A stretch of DNA of 64,000 nucleotides from Brevibacterium gallinarum (GCF_014836885.1 NZ_JACSPY010000002.1:124001-188000); one strand, 5' to 3'. Counted from the stretch's first letter, positions 28,450 through 37,962 are shown. Notes: a model not told the origin generated them from the letters alone. Translations and numbers: made by a program.

Positions 28450-30435
28450 ATGTCGAATCGATTGGCACGCGCCGCAGTAGCGGTTACGGCCGCAGCGGCG
28501 CTCGGTCTGGGGATGACCTCCCCGGCAATGGCCGCTCCAGTGACAGCGCACACCGATATGGGTGTGACCGGTGACCAGGTGTTCAAGCACCTCACCGAGC
28601 TCAGCGAGATCTCCGAGGCCAACAAGGAGGATGGATACCGCGCGCTCGGTACCAAGGGCTATGAAGAGGCCTCCGAGTACGTCGAAGGCGTCATGAAGGA
28701 AGCCGGCTTCGAGGTTGAGCGTCAGGAGTTCGATTTCCCGCGGCAGACCTTCGACGAGGTCAGCCTGAGCGTCAACGGCGTGGAGCAGAAGGACTTCGGC
28801 ACGATCTCGAACGCCGAAGGCACCGACGAACCGCTCACAGACGTTCCGATGACGCTGCCAGCTGGTGAAGGTGAGAACGCCGGGCTGGGCTGCTCCGGTG
28901 AGGCCTTCACCGAGGACAATAAGGACACCATCGTCCTCATCCAGCGCGGCGAATGCGCCTTCGGCGACAAGATCACCAACGCGAGCAAGGCCGAAGCGGC
29001 CGGCGTCATCATCTACAACAACCAGGATGGCGCCAGCAACTTCACCGCCGGCGATCGCGTCGAGGGCAATGCCCCCGCCGGTGCGCTGAGCAAGGCTGAG
29101 GGCGATGCCCTGGTCGAGAAGATCAAGGCCGTCGACCCGGAGGACCAGGAGACCGCGGTCACCGCTGACATGACGGTCGAGACGACCTTCGAGACTGTCA
29201 AGACCTGGAACGTCATGGCCGAGACCAAGGCCGGCGACCCCAATAACGTCCAGATGATGGGCGCTCACCTCGACGGTGTGCCTGAGGGCCCGGGCGTCAA
29301 CGACAACGCCTCCGGCGTGGCCGGACTCCTCGCTGTTGCCGAGGGCATGGCCGCACTCGACTACGAGGTCGACAACAAGGTCCGATTCGGATTCTGGGGT
29401 GCTGAGGAAGTCGGCCTCGTCGGCTCGACCCACTACGTCAACGACCTTGCGCAGAACAACCCTGACGAGCTCAAGAAGATCAAGGCGTACCTCAACTACG
29501 ACATGATCGGTTCGGAGAACTACGTCGTCGGCACGCTCGACTCCGATGGCTCGTACGTCGACATCCCGCCGGGTGTCAACGTGCCGGAGGGCTCGGCTGA
29601 GCTGGAGAAGATCTTCACCGACTTCTTCGATGCGAACGACCAGGAGCACATCGGCACCGAGTTCTCGGGCCGCTCGGACTACCAGGCCTTCATCGACAAC
29701 GGCGTCCCGGTCTCCGGTCTGTTCTCCGGTGCCGACGGCATCAAGACCGAAGAAGAGCAGAAGATGTTCGGCGGCACCGCCGGCGTCCAGCGCGACCGCA
29801 ACTACCACACGCCGGAAGACAACCTGGAGAACGTCAGCCAGGAGTCGCTCGATATCTTCGCACCGGCGATGGGTTGGGCTGCACACGTGCTCGCCTACAA
29901 CCTCGAAGAGGAAGACGACAGCGGCGATGACGACGGCGGCAAGGACGATGAGGCTCCGACGGAGCGCGGCCTGACTGTCAAGCCTGAGAAGATCTCCCCG
30001 GCTGACTTCGTCAACGAGGACAAGGGCGTCACCATCATGGCGGCCGGCTGCACCCCGGGCACCGAAGCCAAGCTGACCGTTGAGGCCCGCGGCATCGACG
30101 TCCTCAAGCACGAGGACACCGCCACCGTGGATGAGGACGGCAACGTCACCTTCGCCGTCCACGGCGTCAACGCCGATCGCCCGAACAGCTACGTCGGCAC
30201 CTACGATGTCCGCGTTGCCTGCGACGGCGGCGACGACCTCACCGGCACCTTCACCGTCGGCGACGTCAAGGACGACGACGGCAAGGGCGGCGAAGACGAT
30301 AAGGGCAAGGACGACAAGGGCAAGCTGCCGCGCACCGGCAGCGAAGCCGGACCGCTCGTCTGGGGCGCTGCTGCTCTGCTGATCGCAGGCATCGGCATCA
30401 CCGCCGCAACTCTGCGCCGGAAGTCCAGCCTCTGA
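28450..30435 (+). CDS. sortase-anchored M28-family aminopeptidase
   Basis: This 661-residue surface protein has a signal peptide (residues 1-32, cleavage near AMA-AP), an M28 zinc aminopeptidase catalytic domain interrupted by a PA domain (about 110-230), a C-terminal beta-rich domain, a charged Asp/Gly/Lys linker, LPRTG at 626-630, a membrane helix and a basic tail. Zinc ligands include H273 in AHLDGVPEGPGVNDNASG and the Glu pair in WGAEEVGLVG. It probably releases N-terminal amino acids from proteins outside the cell while linked to peptidoglycan by sortase. The ribosome binding site gaaagg supports the ATG at 28450. Confidence 0.92.
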   Translation: MSNRLARAAVAVTAAAALGLGMTSPAMAAPVTAHTDMGVTGDQVFKHLTELSEISEANKEDGYRALGTKGYEEASEYVEGVMKEAGFEVERQEFDFPRQTFDEVSLSVNGVEQKDFGTISNAEGTDEPLTDVPMTLPAGEGENAGLGCSGEAFTEDNKDTIVLIQRGECAFGDKITNASKAEAAGVIIYNNQDGASNFTAGDRVEGNAPAGALSKAEGDALVEKIKAVDPEDQETAVTADMTVETTFETVKTWNVMAETKAGDPNNVQMMGAHLDGVPEGPGVNDNASGVAGLLAVAEGMAALDYEVDNKVRFGFWGAEEVGLVGSTHYVNDLAQNNPDELKKIKAYLNYDMIGSENYVVGTLDSDGSYVDIPPGVNVPEGSAELEKIFTDFFDANDQEHIGTEFSGRSDYQAFIDNGVPVSGLFSGADGIKTEEEQKMFGGTAGVQRDRNYHTPEDNLENVSQESLDIFAPAMGWAAHVLAYNLEEEDDSGDDDGGKDDEAPTERGLTVKPEKISPADFVNEDKGVTIMAAGCTPGTEAKLTVEARGIDVLKHEDTATVDEDGNVTFAVHGVNADRPNSYVGTYDVRVACDGGDDLTGTFTVGDVKDDDGKGGEDDKGKDDKGKLPRTGSEAGPLVWGAAALLIAGIGITAATLRRKSSL

Positions 30436-30476
30436 TCGGACACCTGATGATCAGCTGAGATCCCTCAGCTGAGAGC

Positions 30477-30508
30477 ACAGGGCCGGTGGCACACGCCACC
30501 GGCCCTGT
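30477..30508 (+). terminator. intrinsic terminator after M28 peptidase
   Basis: Perfect 14-bp stem (acagggccggtggc / gccaccggccctgt) with a 4-nt loop followed by tgcgtatt, 41 bp after the stop codon. Confidence 0.88.
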
Positions 30509-30545
30509 TGCGTATTCACTCAGACTGCTTCGGCACAATGGTTGG

Positions 30546-31004
30546 GTGACTCCCAAGAAGCTCTTCACCACTTTCGCGATCGCCGAGGCCATCACGTGGA
30601 CGCTGCTCATCGCCGGCATGATCCTCAAATGCGTCACGCACACCACTGAACTCGGTGTGCGCATCGGCGGCGGCATCCACGGGTTCGTGTTCCTCACCTA
30701 CTGCGTCGTCACGGTGCTCATCGGCACCTCGCAGCGGTGGCGGGCCGGGCAGATCGCCACCGGTCTGCTCTCGGCGATCATCCCGTACGCCACGATCCCC
30801 TTCGAGATCCACGCCCGGCGGGCCGGCCTGCTCGGCGGGACCTGGGAGCTGGGCGCCGGCACGCGCGAGCCGCGGAACTTCTTCGAAGGATGGTGCGACT
30901 GGGCGATCCGCCGCCCCTTCGCCGCGCTCGTCGTCGGGTTCGTCGGCGTCGCCTGCCTCTTCGGCGTGCTGCTGTTCCTCGGCCCGCCGATTCCCAAGGG
31001 CTGA
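30546..31004 (+). CDS. DUF3817 membrane protein
   Basis: This 152-residue protein begins with the DUF3817 domain: AIAEAITWTLLIAGM, then GVRIGGGIHGFVFLTYC. It has three or four helices and a further hydrophobic C-terminus (residues 125-147). Function unknown. The GTG at 30546 lies 6 nt after CACAAT, suggesting leaderless expression; it comes just after the terminator of the peptidase gene. Confidence 0.85.
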   Translation: MTPKKLFTTFAIAEAITWTLLIAGMILKCVTHTTELGVRIGGGIHGFVFLTYCVVTVLIGTSQRWRAGQIATGLLSAIIPYATIPFEIHARRAGLLGGTWELGAGTREPRNFFEGWCDWAIRRPFAALVVGFVGVACLFGVLLFLGPPIPKG

Positions 31005-31026
31005 GCGCCCCTCTCTGCACACGAAT

Positions 31027-31064
31027 GCGGCCGGCCACCGGGGAGGATTCCGGTGGCCGGCCGC
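31027..31064. terminator. bidirectional terminator between convergent genes
   Basis: Perfect 15-bp inverted repeat (gcggccggccaccgg / ccggtggccggccgc) with an 8-nt loop between the DUF3817 gene and the convergent menC-like gene. Confidence 0.85.
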
Positions 31065-31072
31065 TGTGTATG

Positions 31073-32194
31073 TCAGTCGGGCGTGATGGTGTATTCGGCG
31101 ACGCGGAACTTCTCCAGCTGCGCCGGGTCGATCGTCACACCGAAACCGGGGCCTCTCGGCACATCGACGACACCGTCGTGCATGACGATCTCCTTGGTGA
31201 TGTCCTCGTGGAAGAACCTCTTCGAACCGGACACATCACCCGGCAGCGTGAAGCCCGGCAGCGAGGCCATCGCGGCGTTGGCCGCACGACCCAGCCCGGT
31301 TTCGACCATGCCACCGTGCCAGACGGCCACACCGTGGGCGCGGCACAGGTCGTGGATGCGCTTGGCCTCGATATAGCCGCCCACCCGGCCGGGTTTGATG
31401 TTGATGACCGAGGTGGCGCCCAGGCTGATCGCATCGGCCGCCGCCTCCGCGGAGACGATCGATTCATCGAGGCACATCGGGGTGTCCATGAGCTTCGCCA
31501 GCTGCGCATGCTGCCGGATGTCGGCCTCGCCCAGCGGCTGCTCGATCAGCAGCAGGCCGTAGTCGTCGAGCTTCTTCAGGTGGTTGGCGTCGACGAGCGT
31601 GTAGGCGGCGTTGGCGTCGACCTGGAAGAGGAAGTCATCACCGAACTCCCGTCGCACGGCTGCCACCGGTTCGATGTCAGCACCGGGCTTGATCTTGAGC
31701 TTGATGCGGGCATACCCCTCATCGAGGTAGCCGCCGATGGCTTCGAGCAGCTCGGGGATCGAATCTTGGATGCCGACCGAGACGCCGGAGGGGATCTGGT
31801 CGACGACACCGCCGAGGTAGTCCTTGAAGGACAGGTTCTGCACCTTCAGCTGCGCTTCGATGACGGCCATCTCGAGGGCCGACTTGGCCATCGGGTGGCC
31901 GATGATGTGGCGCAGGTGCCAGCCGACGGTCTCGGCAGTGAGGTGCTCAACGTTGAACAGCGCTGGTGCCAGCCAGTCACGGGTGACGGCGATGCCGCCT
32001 GCGGTGTACTCATCGGAGTACAGCGGCCCGACCATCGCCACCGACTCGCCCCATCCGGTGACCTCACCGCTGCCGGTGTCGAAGCGCGCCTCGACGAGGT
32101 AGCAGTCCTTCTCCGTCTCCTTCATGAACGACGTGGTGAAGGGGCTGACGAGCGGCAGCCGGATCTGGTGGAGGGTCAGCGAGGTCAGTTTCAT
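31073..32194 (-). CDS. menC: o-succinylbenzoate synthase / N-succinylamino acid racemase (enolase superfamily)
   Basis: This 373-residue enzyme of the MenC2/NSAR-OSBS family has the KxK catalytic pair at about K165/K167 (ARIKLKIKPG), metal ligands Asp in FQVDANAAY, Glu in LLIEQPLG and Asp in MCLDESI, and the second-side Lys in INIKPGRVGG. Members make o-succinylbenzoate for menaquinone, racemise N-succinylamino acids, or both. No other men genes are adjacent, so the racemase role is equally possible. The ATG at 32194 has gggag upstream. An M20 carboxypeptidase gene lies upstream on the same strand, which would suit N-acyl amino acid turnover (inference). Confidence 0.87.
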   Translation of the reverse strand: MKLTSLTLHQIRLPLVSPFTTSFMKETEKDCYLVEARFDTGSGEVTGWGESVAMVGPLYSDEYTAGGIAVTRDWLAPALFNVEHLTAETVGWHLRHIIGHPMAKSALEMAVIEAQLKVQNLSFKDYLGGVVDQIPSGVSVGIQDSIPELLEAIGGYLDEGYARIKLKIKPGADIEPVAAVRREFGDDFLFQVDANAAYTLVDANHLKKLDDYGLLLIEQPLGEADIRQHAQLAKLMDTPMCLDESIVSAEAAADAISLGATSVINIKPGRVGGYIEAKRIHDLCRAHGVAVWHGGMVETGLGRAANAAMASLPGFTLPGDVSGSKRFFHEDITKEIVMHDGVVDVPRGPGFGVTIDPAQLEKFRVAEYTITPD

Positions 32195-32285
32195 GGCAGG
32201 CTCCCGTGCGGCGCGGCGGCAGATGGTACGGCCACCATAGCAATGGAGGGTGATGCCAGTCGCAGGCCGGTCCCGAGGTGGTGGT

Positions 32286-33446
32286 TCAGTCGGCGAGCTG
32301 GTCGGCGATGAGGGCGGCCAGCAGGGCAGTGCGCGGTGGGATCTCGGAGATGATCGCATGCTCGTGCTCGGCATGCGCACCATCGCCGACAGCCCCGAGC
32401 CCGTCGAGGGTGGGGATGCCGTCACCAGCGGTGAAGTTGCCGTCGGAGGCGCCGCCGACAGCGGTGCCGGTCGGCTCGGCGATGCCGATCTCACCGGCCA
32501 GCGCCACGGCGCGGTCGAAGAGGTGGGCTGCGGCGTCGCGTTCGAACGGCGGCCGGTTGATCCCACCGGTGACCTCCACCTCGGCGCCGGGCAGCTGGGC
32601 CGTCAGCGCCCTCATCTCCTCATCGATGCGCTCCTGCTCGGCGGTCAGCCGGGCGCGCACATCGACGTGGACCGTCGCCTTGGCAGGCACGGTGTTCGGA
32701 GTGGTGCCGGCGGTGATCGTCGTCGGCACCACGGTGGTGCCCTTCTCGTCATCGGCCATCTCGGCGATGAGCGGCATGAGGCGGGCGAGTTCGAGGCCGG
32801 CGTTGACGCCCTTCTCCGGTTCCAATCCGGCGTGGGCGGCCTTGCCGTGGACGGTGACCCGATAGTCCGAGGTGCCCTTGCGGGCGAGCTTGAGGGAACC
32901 GGCAGCCGAGGCCTCCATGACGTAGACGGCCCGCGCACCGGCCGCCTCCTCGCGGATGAGCTGGGAGGATGTCGTCGAGCCGAGCTCCTCGTCACCGGTG
33001 ATGAGGATCGTCAGCCCGTCAAGGGCTGAGCTGTCCTCGGCCTGCTCGAGCAGCATCGCGGTGGCGTGGATGCTCATGATCGTGCCGGTGAGCATGTCGA
33101 AGCTGCCCGGCCCGCGCAGGATTCCGTCCGCGACCGAGAACGGCAGCCGGTCGAGCGTGCCGTGCGGCCACACGGTGTCCTGGTGATTCAGCAGCACCAC
33201 CTTGACCGGCCCGGAACCGAACCGCAGGCGCAGGTGCGTCACCCCGTCGATGACCACCACCTCGGGCGCGGTGCCCACTCGCTCCTCGATGAGCGCGGCG
33301 AGGTCACGGGCGCCGGCGGCGACCGCAGCGTGGTCCTCCGAGGGCGTCTCCAGGGTGATGACCCGCTCCAGATCGGTCAGCATCTGCGGCAGCCGCGCCT
33401 GGGCGGCATCGGGCAGAGCGGCAAGGTCGACGGAGCGGTCAGTCAT
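32286..33446 (-). CDS. M20-family carboxypeptidase (CPG2-like)
   Basis: This 386-residue zinc peptidase of the glutamate carboxypeptidase (CPG2) group shows LLNHQDTVWPHGTLDRLPF with the metal-ligand His/Asp, GPGSFDMLTG, the catalytic and metal-binding Glu pair in ITGDEELGST, and a dimerisation domain with GKAAHAGLEPEKG. No signal peptide is visible. It would cleave C-terminal Glu or other N-acylated amino acids. The start is ATG 33446 with gagga 5 nt upstream. It lies 91 bp upstream of the menC-like gene in the same direction. Confidence 0.88.
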   Translation of the reverse strand: MTDRSVDLAALPDAAQARLPQMLTDLERVITLETPSEDHAAVAAGARDLAALIEERVGTAPEVVVIDGVTHLRLRFGSGPVKVVLLNHQDTVWPHGTLDRLPFSVADGILRGPGSFDMLTGTIMSIHATAMLLEQAEDSSALDGLTILITGDEELGSTTSSQLIREEAAGARAVYVMEASAAGSLKLARKGTSDYRVTVHGKAAHAGLEPEKGVNAGLELARLMPLIAEMADDEKGTTVVPTTITAGTTPNTVPAKATVHVDVRARLTAEQERIDEEMRALTAQLPGAEVEVTGGINRPPFERDAAAHLFDRAVALAGEIGIAEPTGTAVGGASDGNFTAGDGIPTLDGLGAVGDGAHAEHEHAIISEIPPRTALLAALIADQLAD

Positions 33447-33526
33447 CAGGTCCTCAATTCCACACAGCGGCGTACCAGTCCGGATCATTGTATGCCGCAG
33501 GCCTGCCCAGGCGCGGTCCCGGCACG

Positions 33527-33532
33527 TATCAT
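33527..33532 (+). promoter_or_regulatory. -10 element of leaderless promoter (GCS2 ligase)
   Basis: TATCAT followed by 6 nt and ATG 33539; no ribosome binding site. Confidence 0.5.
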
Positions 33533-33538
33533 TGGGCC

Positions 33539-35032
33539 ATGGGAGATGACGTTTCGAGGCAGCGCTACTCGCCGGAGCAGCGGACGACATACCGCGAGCA
33601 GCTGAATGCCGATCTGGAGACCTTCGACTCGTATCTGCAGGAGGCGGAGTTCTCCAGCCAGGGCACGATCGGCCTCGAACTCGAGCTCAACCTCGTCGAT
33701 GCGGACATGCAGCCGGCGAAGGTCAACCACAAGGTGCTCGAATCGATCGACCATCCGGACTTCCAGTCCGAGATCGGCGCCTACAACATCGAGCTCAACC
33801 ATCCCGTCCTCACCGTCCAGGGCGATGGGCTCAAGCAGTTGCAGGACGGTGTGCAGTCCCGCCTCGACATGGCCCATGCCGCCGCAGCCGAGCACGGCGC
33901 GAAGGTCGCGATGATCGGCACGCTGCCGACGCTGACGACCGAGTTCCTCGAAGACCCCAGCTGGGTGACCGACGAGAACCGCTACCGGGCGCTGAGCAAC
34001 GCCGTCATCGACATGCGCGGTGAGCTGGTGCGCATCGAGATCCACGACCGCGAGTACTACCGGCACGACTTCACCGATGTGGCCCCCGAATCGAGCTGCA
34101 CCTCGATGCAGCTGCACCTGCAGGTCCCGCCCAACCGGTTCGCCACCGCCTGGAACGCCTCGCAGGCGATGGCCGCAGCCCAGGTGGCGCTCAGCGCCAA
34201 CGCCCCGCTGTTCGCCGGGTACAAGCTGTGGCATGAGAACCGCATCCCGGTCTTCACCCAATCGATCGACACCCGCACCCCCGAACTCGTCACCCAGGGA
34301 GTGCGCCCGCGAGTGTGGTTCGGCGAACGGTGGATCACCAGCGTCTTCGACCTCTTCGAGGAGAATGTGCGCTACTTCCCGCCGATGCTGCCCGAAAGCC
34401 GCGAGGAGTCCGGCACCCCGGTGATGCTCGGCAGCTCCCCGGCGCTGCACTACCTCAACCTGCACAACGGCACCGTGTGGCGCTGGAACCGGCCCATCTA
34501 CGCCCCCGACGGCGATCTCGCCCATGTGCGGCTGGAGAACCGGCTGCTGCCGGCCGGGCCCACCGTCACCGACCTCGTCGCCGATGCCGCCTTCTACTAC
34601 GGCGTGGTGAAGTACATGGGCGAGGAGAACCGGCCGGTCTGGTCGCGGCTGTCGTTTCCCGATGCGGAGAAGAACTTCTTCGCCGCCGCCCGCTCAGGTC
34701 TGTACTCGCGGATCCTGTGGCCCAAGCTCGGCCGCGTCGACGTCGCCGAACTCATCCGCACCACCCTCGTGCCGCAGGCGCGCAAGGGCCTGCAGATGCT
34801 CGACGTCGACGCGGCGATCATCGACGAGTACATGGACATCATCGAAGCCCGCGCCCGCACTCGGCAGAACGGCGCGACCTGGCAGCTGCGCACGCTCATG
34901 GCGCTCAAACCGCGGCTGACCGACCCGGACACCGCCGAGCGGCGCGACGCCCTCAAGCGGCTGCTCGAGCTCTACATCCGCCACCAGTCCACCGGAGCTC
35001 CGGTGCACACCTGGCCGGTCGGTGACCAGTAG
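33539..35032 (+). CDS. glutamate-cysteine ligase (GCS2) family protein
   Basis: This 497-residue ATP-dependent carboxylate-amine ligase of the GCS2 type has the substrate/metal site GTIGLELELNLVD near residue 45, EIGAYNIELNHPV, HLQVPPN and NGTVWRWNRPIY. GCS2 enzymes couple glutamate (or another acid) to cysteine or another amine. Actinobacteria that use mycothiol often still carry one, so the amine partner is uncertain. The ATG at 33539 is supported by a leaderless -10; a longer frame upstream has no coding character. The tail runs directly into tandem repeats. Confidence 0.85.
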   Translation: MGDDVSRQRYSPEQRTTYREQLNADLETFDSYLQEAEFSSQGTIGLELELNLVDADMQPAKVNHKVLESIDHPDFQSEIGAYNIELNHPVLTVQGDGLKQLQDGVQSRLDMAHAAAAEHGAKVAMIGTLPTLTTEFLEDPSWVTDENRYRALSNAVIDMRGELVRIEIHDREYYRHDFTDVAPESSCTSMQLHLQVPPNRFATAWNASQAMAAAQVALSANAPLFAGYKLWHENRIPVFTQSIDTRTPELVTQGVRPRVWFGERWITSVFDLFEENVRYFPPMLPESREESGTPVMLGSSPALHYLNLHNGTVWRWNRPIYAPDGDLAHVRLENRLLPAGPTVTDLVADAAFYYGVVKYMGEENRPVWSRLSFPDAEKNFFAAARSGLYSRILWPKLGRVDVAELIRTTLVPQARKGLQMLDVDAAIIDEYMDIIEARARTRQNGATWQLRTLMALKPRLTDPDTAERRDALKRLLELYIRHQSTGAPVHTWPVGDQ

Positions 35033-35130
35033 GCGACCGCTGCGGCGATAGGCGCGGCCACCCGCTGCGGCGATGGGCGCTGCGACCCGGTGCGGCGACA
35101 GGCTCTGCGACCCGGCGCCTGCGACCCGGC
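35032..35130. repeat. degenerate 25-bp tandem repeat
   Basis: About four imperfect copies of a unit like ggcgctgcgacccgctgcgg plus cgatg start at 35032, 35051, 35076 and 35101; a shorter gcctgcgacccggc copy follows at 35117. The array fills most of the gap between the GCS2 gene stop and the aminotransferase gene. Copies 2 and 3 are both 25 bp. Confidence 0.8.
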
Positions 35131-35187
35131 GGACTCTCGCGCCTGTCGGGCCGGGATCGGCCGGGCATGGTATGAGAAGCTGGCGGT

Positions 35188-36417
35188 ATGACACAGCGCA
35201 GCATCCGCATCTCTGAGCGAGCCCAGACCGTCCGCCCATTCGCCGTCATGGACATCGTCTCCCGCGTCGCCGAACTCAAGGCCGCTGGCGAGGACGTCAT
35301 CTCCCTGTGCGTCGGCGAACCCGGCCAGGGCGCGCCGGCCGCGGTGCGCGCGCGGGCTGAGGAGATCATGCGTGACGGCACCGACCTGGGCTATGTGCCG
35401 GTCACCGGCATTCGCGAGCTGCGCGAGGCGCTGTCGGGCCACTACCGCCGCTGGTACGACCTCGATGTGCCGGCCGACCGGTTCTTCATCACCACCGGCT
35501 CCTCCGGCGGGTTCCTGCTCGCCTTCCTCGCCGCCTTCGACGCCGGCGACCGCGTCGCCCTCGCCCGGCCCGGCTATGCCGCCTACAAGAACATCCTCAC
35601 CGCCCTCGGCTGCGAGGTCGTCGAACTCGACTGCGGCGTCGACGAGCGCTTCCAGCCCACCGTCGAACTGCTCGAAGCCGCCCACGCCGAGGCTCCGCTG
35701 CGCGGCCTCATGGTCGCCTCCCCAGCCAACCCGACCGGCACGATGCTCGACAAGGACAGCCTCATCGCCCTGAGCCGGTGGTGCCGTGACAACGGCGTGC
35801 AGCTGATCTCCGATGAGATCTACCACGGCATCACCTTCCCCGGCACGCAGGCCACCGAATCAGGCAATCCCAACGGCGAGACCGCCATCGCCTACGACCC
35901 CGACGCCATCGTCATCTCCTCGTTCTCGAAGTACTGGGGCATGACCGGCTGGCGGCTCGGCTGGGCGATCATGCCCCCGGCCATCCACCAGGCCGCTGTC
36001 GGCTTAGCCGGCAACATCACCCTGTGCGCCCCCGTACCGGCCCAGCACGCCGGTGTCGCCGCGTTCTCCGAACCCGCCTATGCCGAGGGTGAGGCTGCCG
36101 TGGCCGGCTTCGCCGCCGCCCGCCAGTACGTCCTCGACGCCGTCGGCGAACTCGGCTGGAAGGACCTCGCCCCCTGCGACGGCGCCTTCTACATGTACGC
36201 CGACATCACCGACGTCCTCGGCCCCTACTCCACTGCCACCGAATGGTGCGCGGCACTTCTGGAGGAGGAGCGGGTCGCGCTCTCACCCGGCCTCGACTTC
36301 GACAACGTCCACGGCGACGAGTGCGTGCGCCTGTCACTGGCCGCCGGTCCCGACCAGATCTTCGCAGCCCTGACCCGCATCAGGGCCTTCACCGAACGGC
36401 TGCGCCATGCAGCCTGA
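35188..36417 (+). CDS. class I/II aminotransferase (aspartate aminotransferase-like)
   Basis: This 409-residue PLP enzyme of fold type I has SPANPTGTML, the Asp/Tyr pair in LISDEIYHGITF, Schiff-base K248 in SSFSKYWGMTGWRLGW, and the C-terminal Arg in ECVRLSLA. The subfamily includes aspartate and other 2-oxoacid aminotransferases; the amino donor cannot be told. It is followed 24 bp later by an EamA exporter gene, so the pair may handle and export an amino acid. A GAAGCT hexamer lies 6 nt before the ATG. Confidence 0.88.
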   Translation: MTQRSIRISERAQTVRPFAVMDIVSRVAELKAAGEDVISLCVGEPGQGAPAAVRARAEEIMRDGTDLGYVPVTGIRELREALSGHYRRWYDLDVPADRFFITTGSSGGFLLAFLAAFDAGDRVALARPGYAAYKNILTALGCEVVELDCGVDERFQPTVELLEAAHAEAPLRGLMVASPANPTGTMLDKDSLIALSRWCRDNGVQLISDEIYHGITFPGTQATESGNPNGETAIAYDPDAIVISSFSKYWGMTGWRLGWAIMPPAIHQAAVGLAGNITLCAPVPAQHAGVAAFSEPAYAEGEAAVAGFAAARQYVLDAVGELGWKDLAPCDGAFYMYADITDVLGPYSTATEWCAALLEEERVALSPGLDFDNVHGDECVRLSLAAGPDQIFAALTRIRAFTERLRHAA

Positions 36418-36441
36418 CACCCCAGCAGCACCGAGGCGCCG

Positions 36442-37359
36442 GTGAGCCTGACCGACTCGCCAGCGCTCGCCCGCCTCGGAGTGCTGACCGCCGCAGTCTG
36501 CCTTGGCTCGGCGGCGCTGCTGCTCATCCTCGCCCAGGCCACACCGTCGACGGCGGCGTTCCTGCGCTGCGCGCTGGCGATCATCGCGCTCGCCCCCTTC
36601 GCCGTGGCCGAGGTGTCCCGCCGTGGTCTGCCCGGTCGCCGGACCGTGGGAGTCGCCGCAGCTGCCGGGGCGTTCCTCGGTCTGGACTACATCATGTGGG
36701 CGCAAAGCGTCTATGACGCCGGCGTCGGCGTCTCCATGGTGCTCATCAGCGTCCAGGTCGTCGTCTTCCCCGCCCTCGTGTGGCTGCTGCACCGCCAGCA
36801 CCCCGGCCGGCTGTTCCTGTGGTGCGTGCCGGTGATGCTCGTGGGCATGCTGCTGACCGGCGGCGCATTCGGCGTCGACCCCGGTGCAGCCGCACCCCTG
36901 CGCGGGGCGATCCTCGGGGTGCTCTCAGGTGTGCTCTACGGCGTCTACATCTACGGCACCCACCGCTGCCGGGTGCTCGACCCGGGCCTCATCGTCACCC
37001 CGGTGCTCGTCGCCACCACCTCGGCTGGCGCGGTCACCCTCATCGGCGGGCTCATCCTCGGCGGCTTCGACTTCGATCTGGGCATCGGCGGCTGGGCGGC
37101 GATGGTCGGCCTGGCAGTCCTCGGCCAGGCCGGCGCCTGGGGGCTGCTGGCGGTGTTCTCCACTCGCCTGCCGGTCACTGAGACCGCCTCGCTCATGCTC
37201 GCCCAGCCGATCACCGCGGTCCTGCTCGGCATGCTGCTCGCCGGAGAGCAGCTGGCGATCGGACAGTGGGCCGGCATCGCAGTTGTCATCGCAGTGGTGT
37301 GGCTCGTCTCCGGCGGCATGCGCCTGCTGCGCCCCCGCAGCCGGCGACCGGCGCGATAG
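36442..37359 (+). CDS. EamA/RhtA-family exporter
   Basis: This 305-residue membrane protein has ten predicted helices in two EamA repeats of the drug/metabolite transporter superfamily (RhtA-like). The first repeat contains TPSTAAFLRCALAIIAL and the second SLMLAQPITAVLLGMLL, ending in a basic tail. Relatives export amino acids such as threonine and homoserine. The GTG at 36442 has gagg upstream. It is likely co-transcribed with the aminotransferase before it, and a terminator follows. Confidence 0.88.
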   Translation: MSLTDSPALARLGVLTAAVCLGSAALLLILAQATPSTAAFLRCALAIIALAPFAVAEVSRRGLPGRRTVGVAAAAGAFLGLDYIMWAQSVYDAGVGVSMVLISVQVVVFPALVWLLHRQHPGRLFLWCVPVMLVGMLLTGGAFGVDPGAAAPLRGAILGVLSGVLYGVYIYGTHRCRVLDPGLIVTPVLVATTSAGAVTLIGGLILGGFDFDLGIGGWAAMVGLAVLGQAGAWGLLAVFSTRLPVTETASLMLAQPITAVLLGMLLAGEQLAIGQWAGIAVVIAVVWLVSGGMRLLRPRSRRPAR

Positions 37360-37478
37360 TTGCGCCGGCCCAGCGCAGAGCCTCACGACTGGTCGATATA
37401 CCACGGTGCAGTGACGGATGTCATATTGCTATGTCCTACTCTGGTGCCCTGACGTGCCAGAGGTTGCCTGGGCAGTAA

Positions 37479-37512
37479 TAAGCCCCGCTGAGGCTGGCCG
37501 CAGCGGGGCTTA
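37479..37512. terminator. bidirectional terminator between EamA and ArsR genes
   Basis: Perfect 12-bp stem (taagccccgctg / cagcggggctta) with a 10-nt loop, between the convergent EamA and ArsR genes. Confidence 0.85.
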
Positions 37513-37569
37513 GGCGTCGTATCGAAGGTGATACTGAGGGGTGAGGGTCGTTCAGCAGCGAACCGGGGA

Positions 37570-37956
37570 TCAGAAGTGCTGTTCGGTCGCGTGGGTCATG
37601 GCATCGACGATGATGTGTGCGACGTGGTCGTCTTTGAGTGAGTAGATCGCCTCGCGGCCAACGCGGTCGACGCTGACGAGGTGCAGTCCGCGCAGCAGCT
37701 TGAGGTGCTGGGACACGAGCGGCTGGGACAGCGCCGTCTGCTCTACCACGCTCGAGACGGTCGTCGGACCGTGCGAGAGCACGAGCAGGATGCGCAGCCG
37801 AGACGGGGTCGCCAGGGCCTTGAACAGTTCTGCCGTGCGGCTGATCGTCAGATCATCGCGCACATTGGTGGGGACGTCGGTCAGCGGTGTTTCGGAGACG
37901 TGGGGGTGGTCGTCGTGTGTGCGTCGGAGGGAATATACGTCGGCTTCGTTAAGCAT
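37570..37956 (-). CDS. ArsR/SmtB-family metal-sensing repressor
   Basis: This 128-residue winged-helix protein has the recognition helix ALSQPLVSQHLKLLRG and the wing VDRVGREAIYSLKD. The last helix, DDHVAHIIVDAMTHATEQHF, carries the Asp/His...His/Glu pattern of the alpha-5 site of zinc/cobalt/nickel sensors (SmtB, CzrA, NmtR); it lacks the alpha-3 CxC site of arsenic sensors. A His-rich mini-protein is encoded nearby upstream, consistent with Zn homeostasis. The start ATG 37956 has TACAGT exactly 6 nt upstream. An N-terminal extension of about 35 residues (with several Asp/His) precedes the core. Confidence 0.88.
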   Translation of the reverse strand: MLNEADVYSLRRTHDDHPHVSETPLTDVPTNVRDDLTISRTAELFKALATPSRLRILLVLSHGPTTVSSVVEQTALSQPLVSQHLKLLRGLHLVSVDRVGREAIYSLKDDHVAHIIVDAMTHATEQHF

Positions 37957-37962
37957 GGGAGG

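Noticed and set aside
35032..35130. CRISPR array
   Set aside because: Units are contiguous with no spacers, imperfect and few; a simple tandem repeat.
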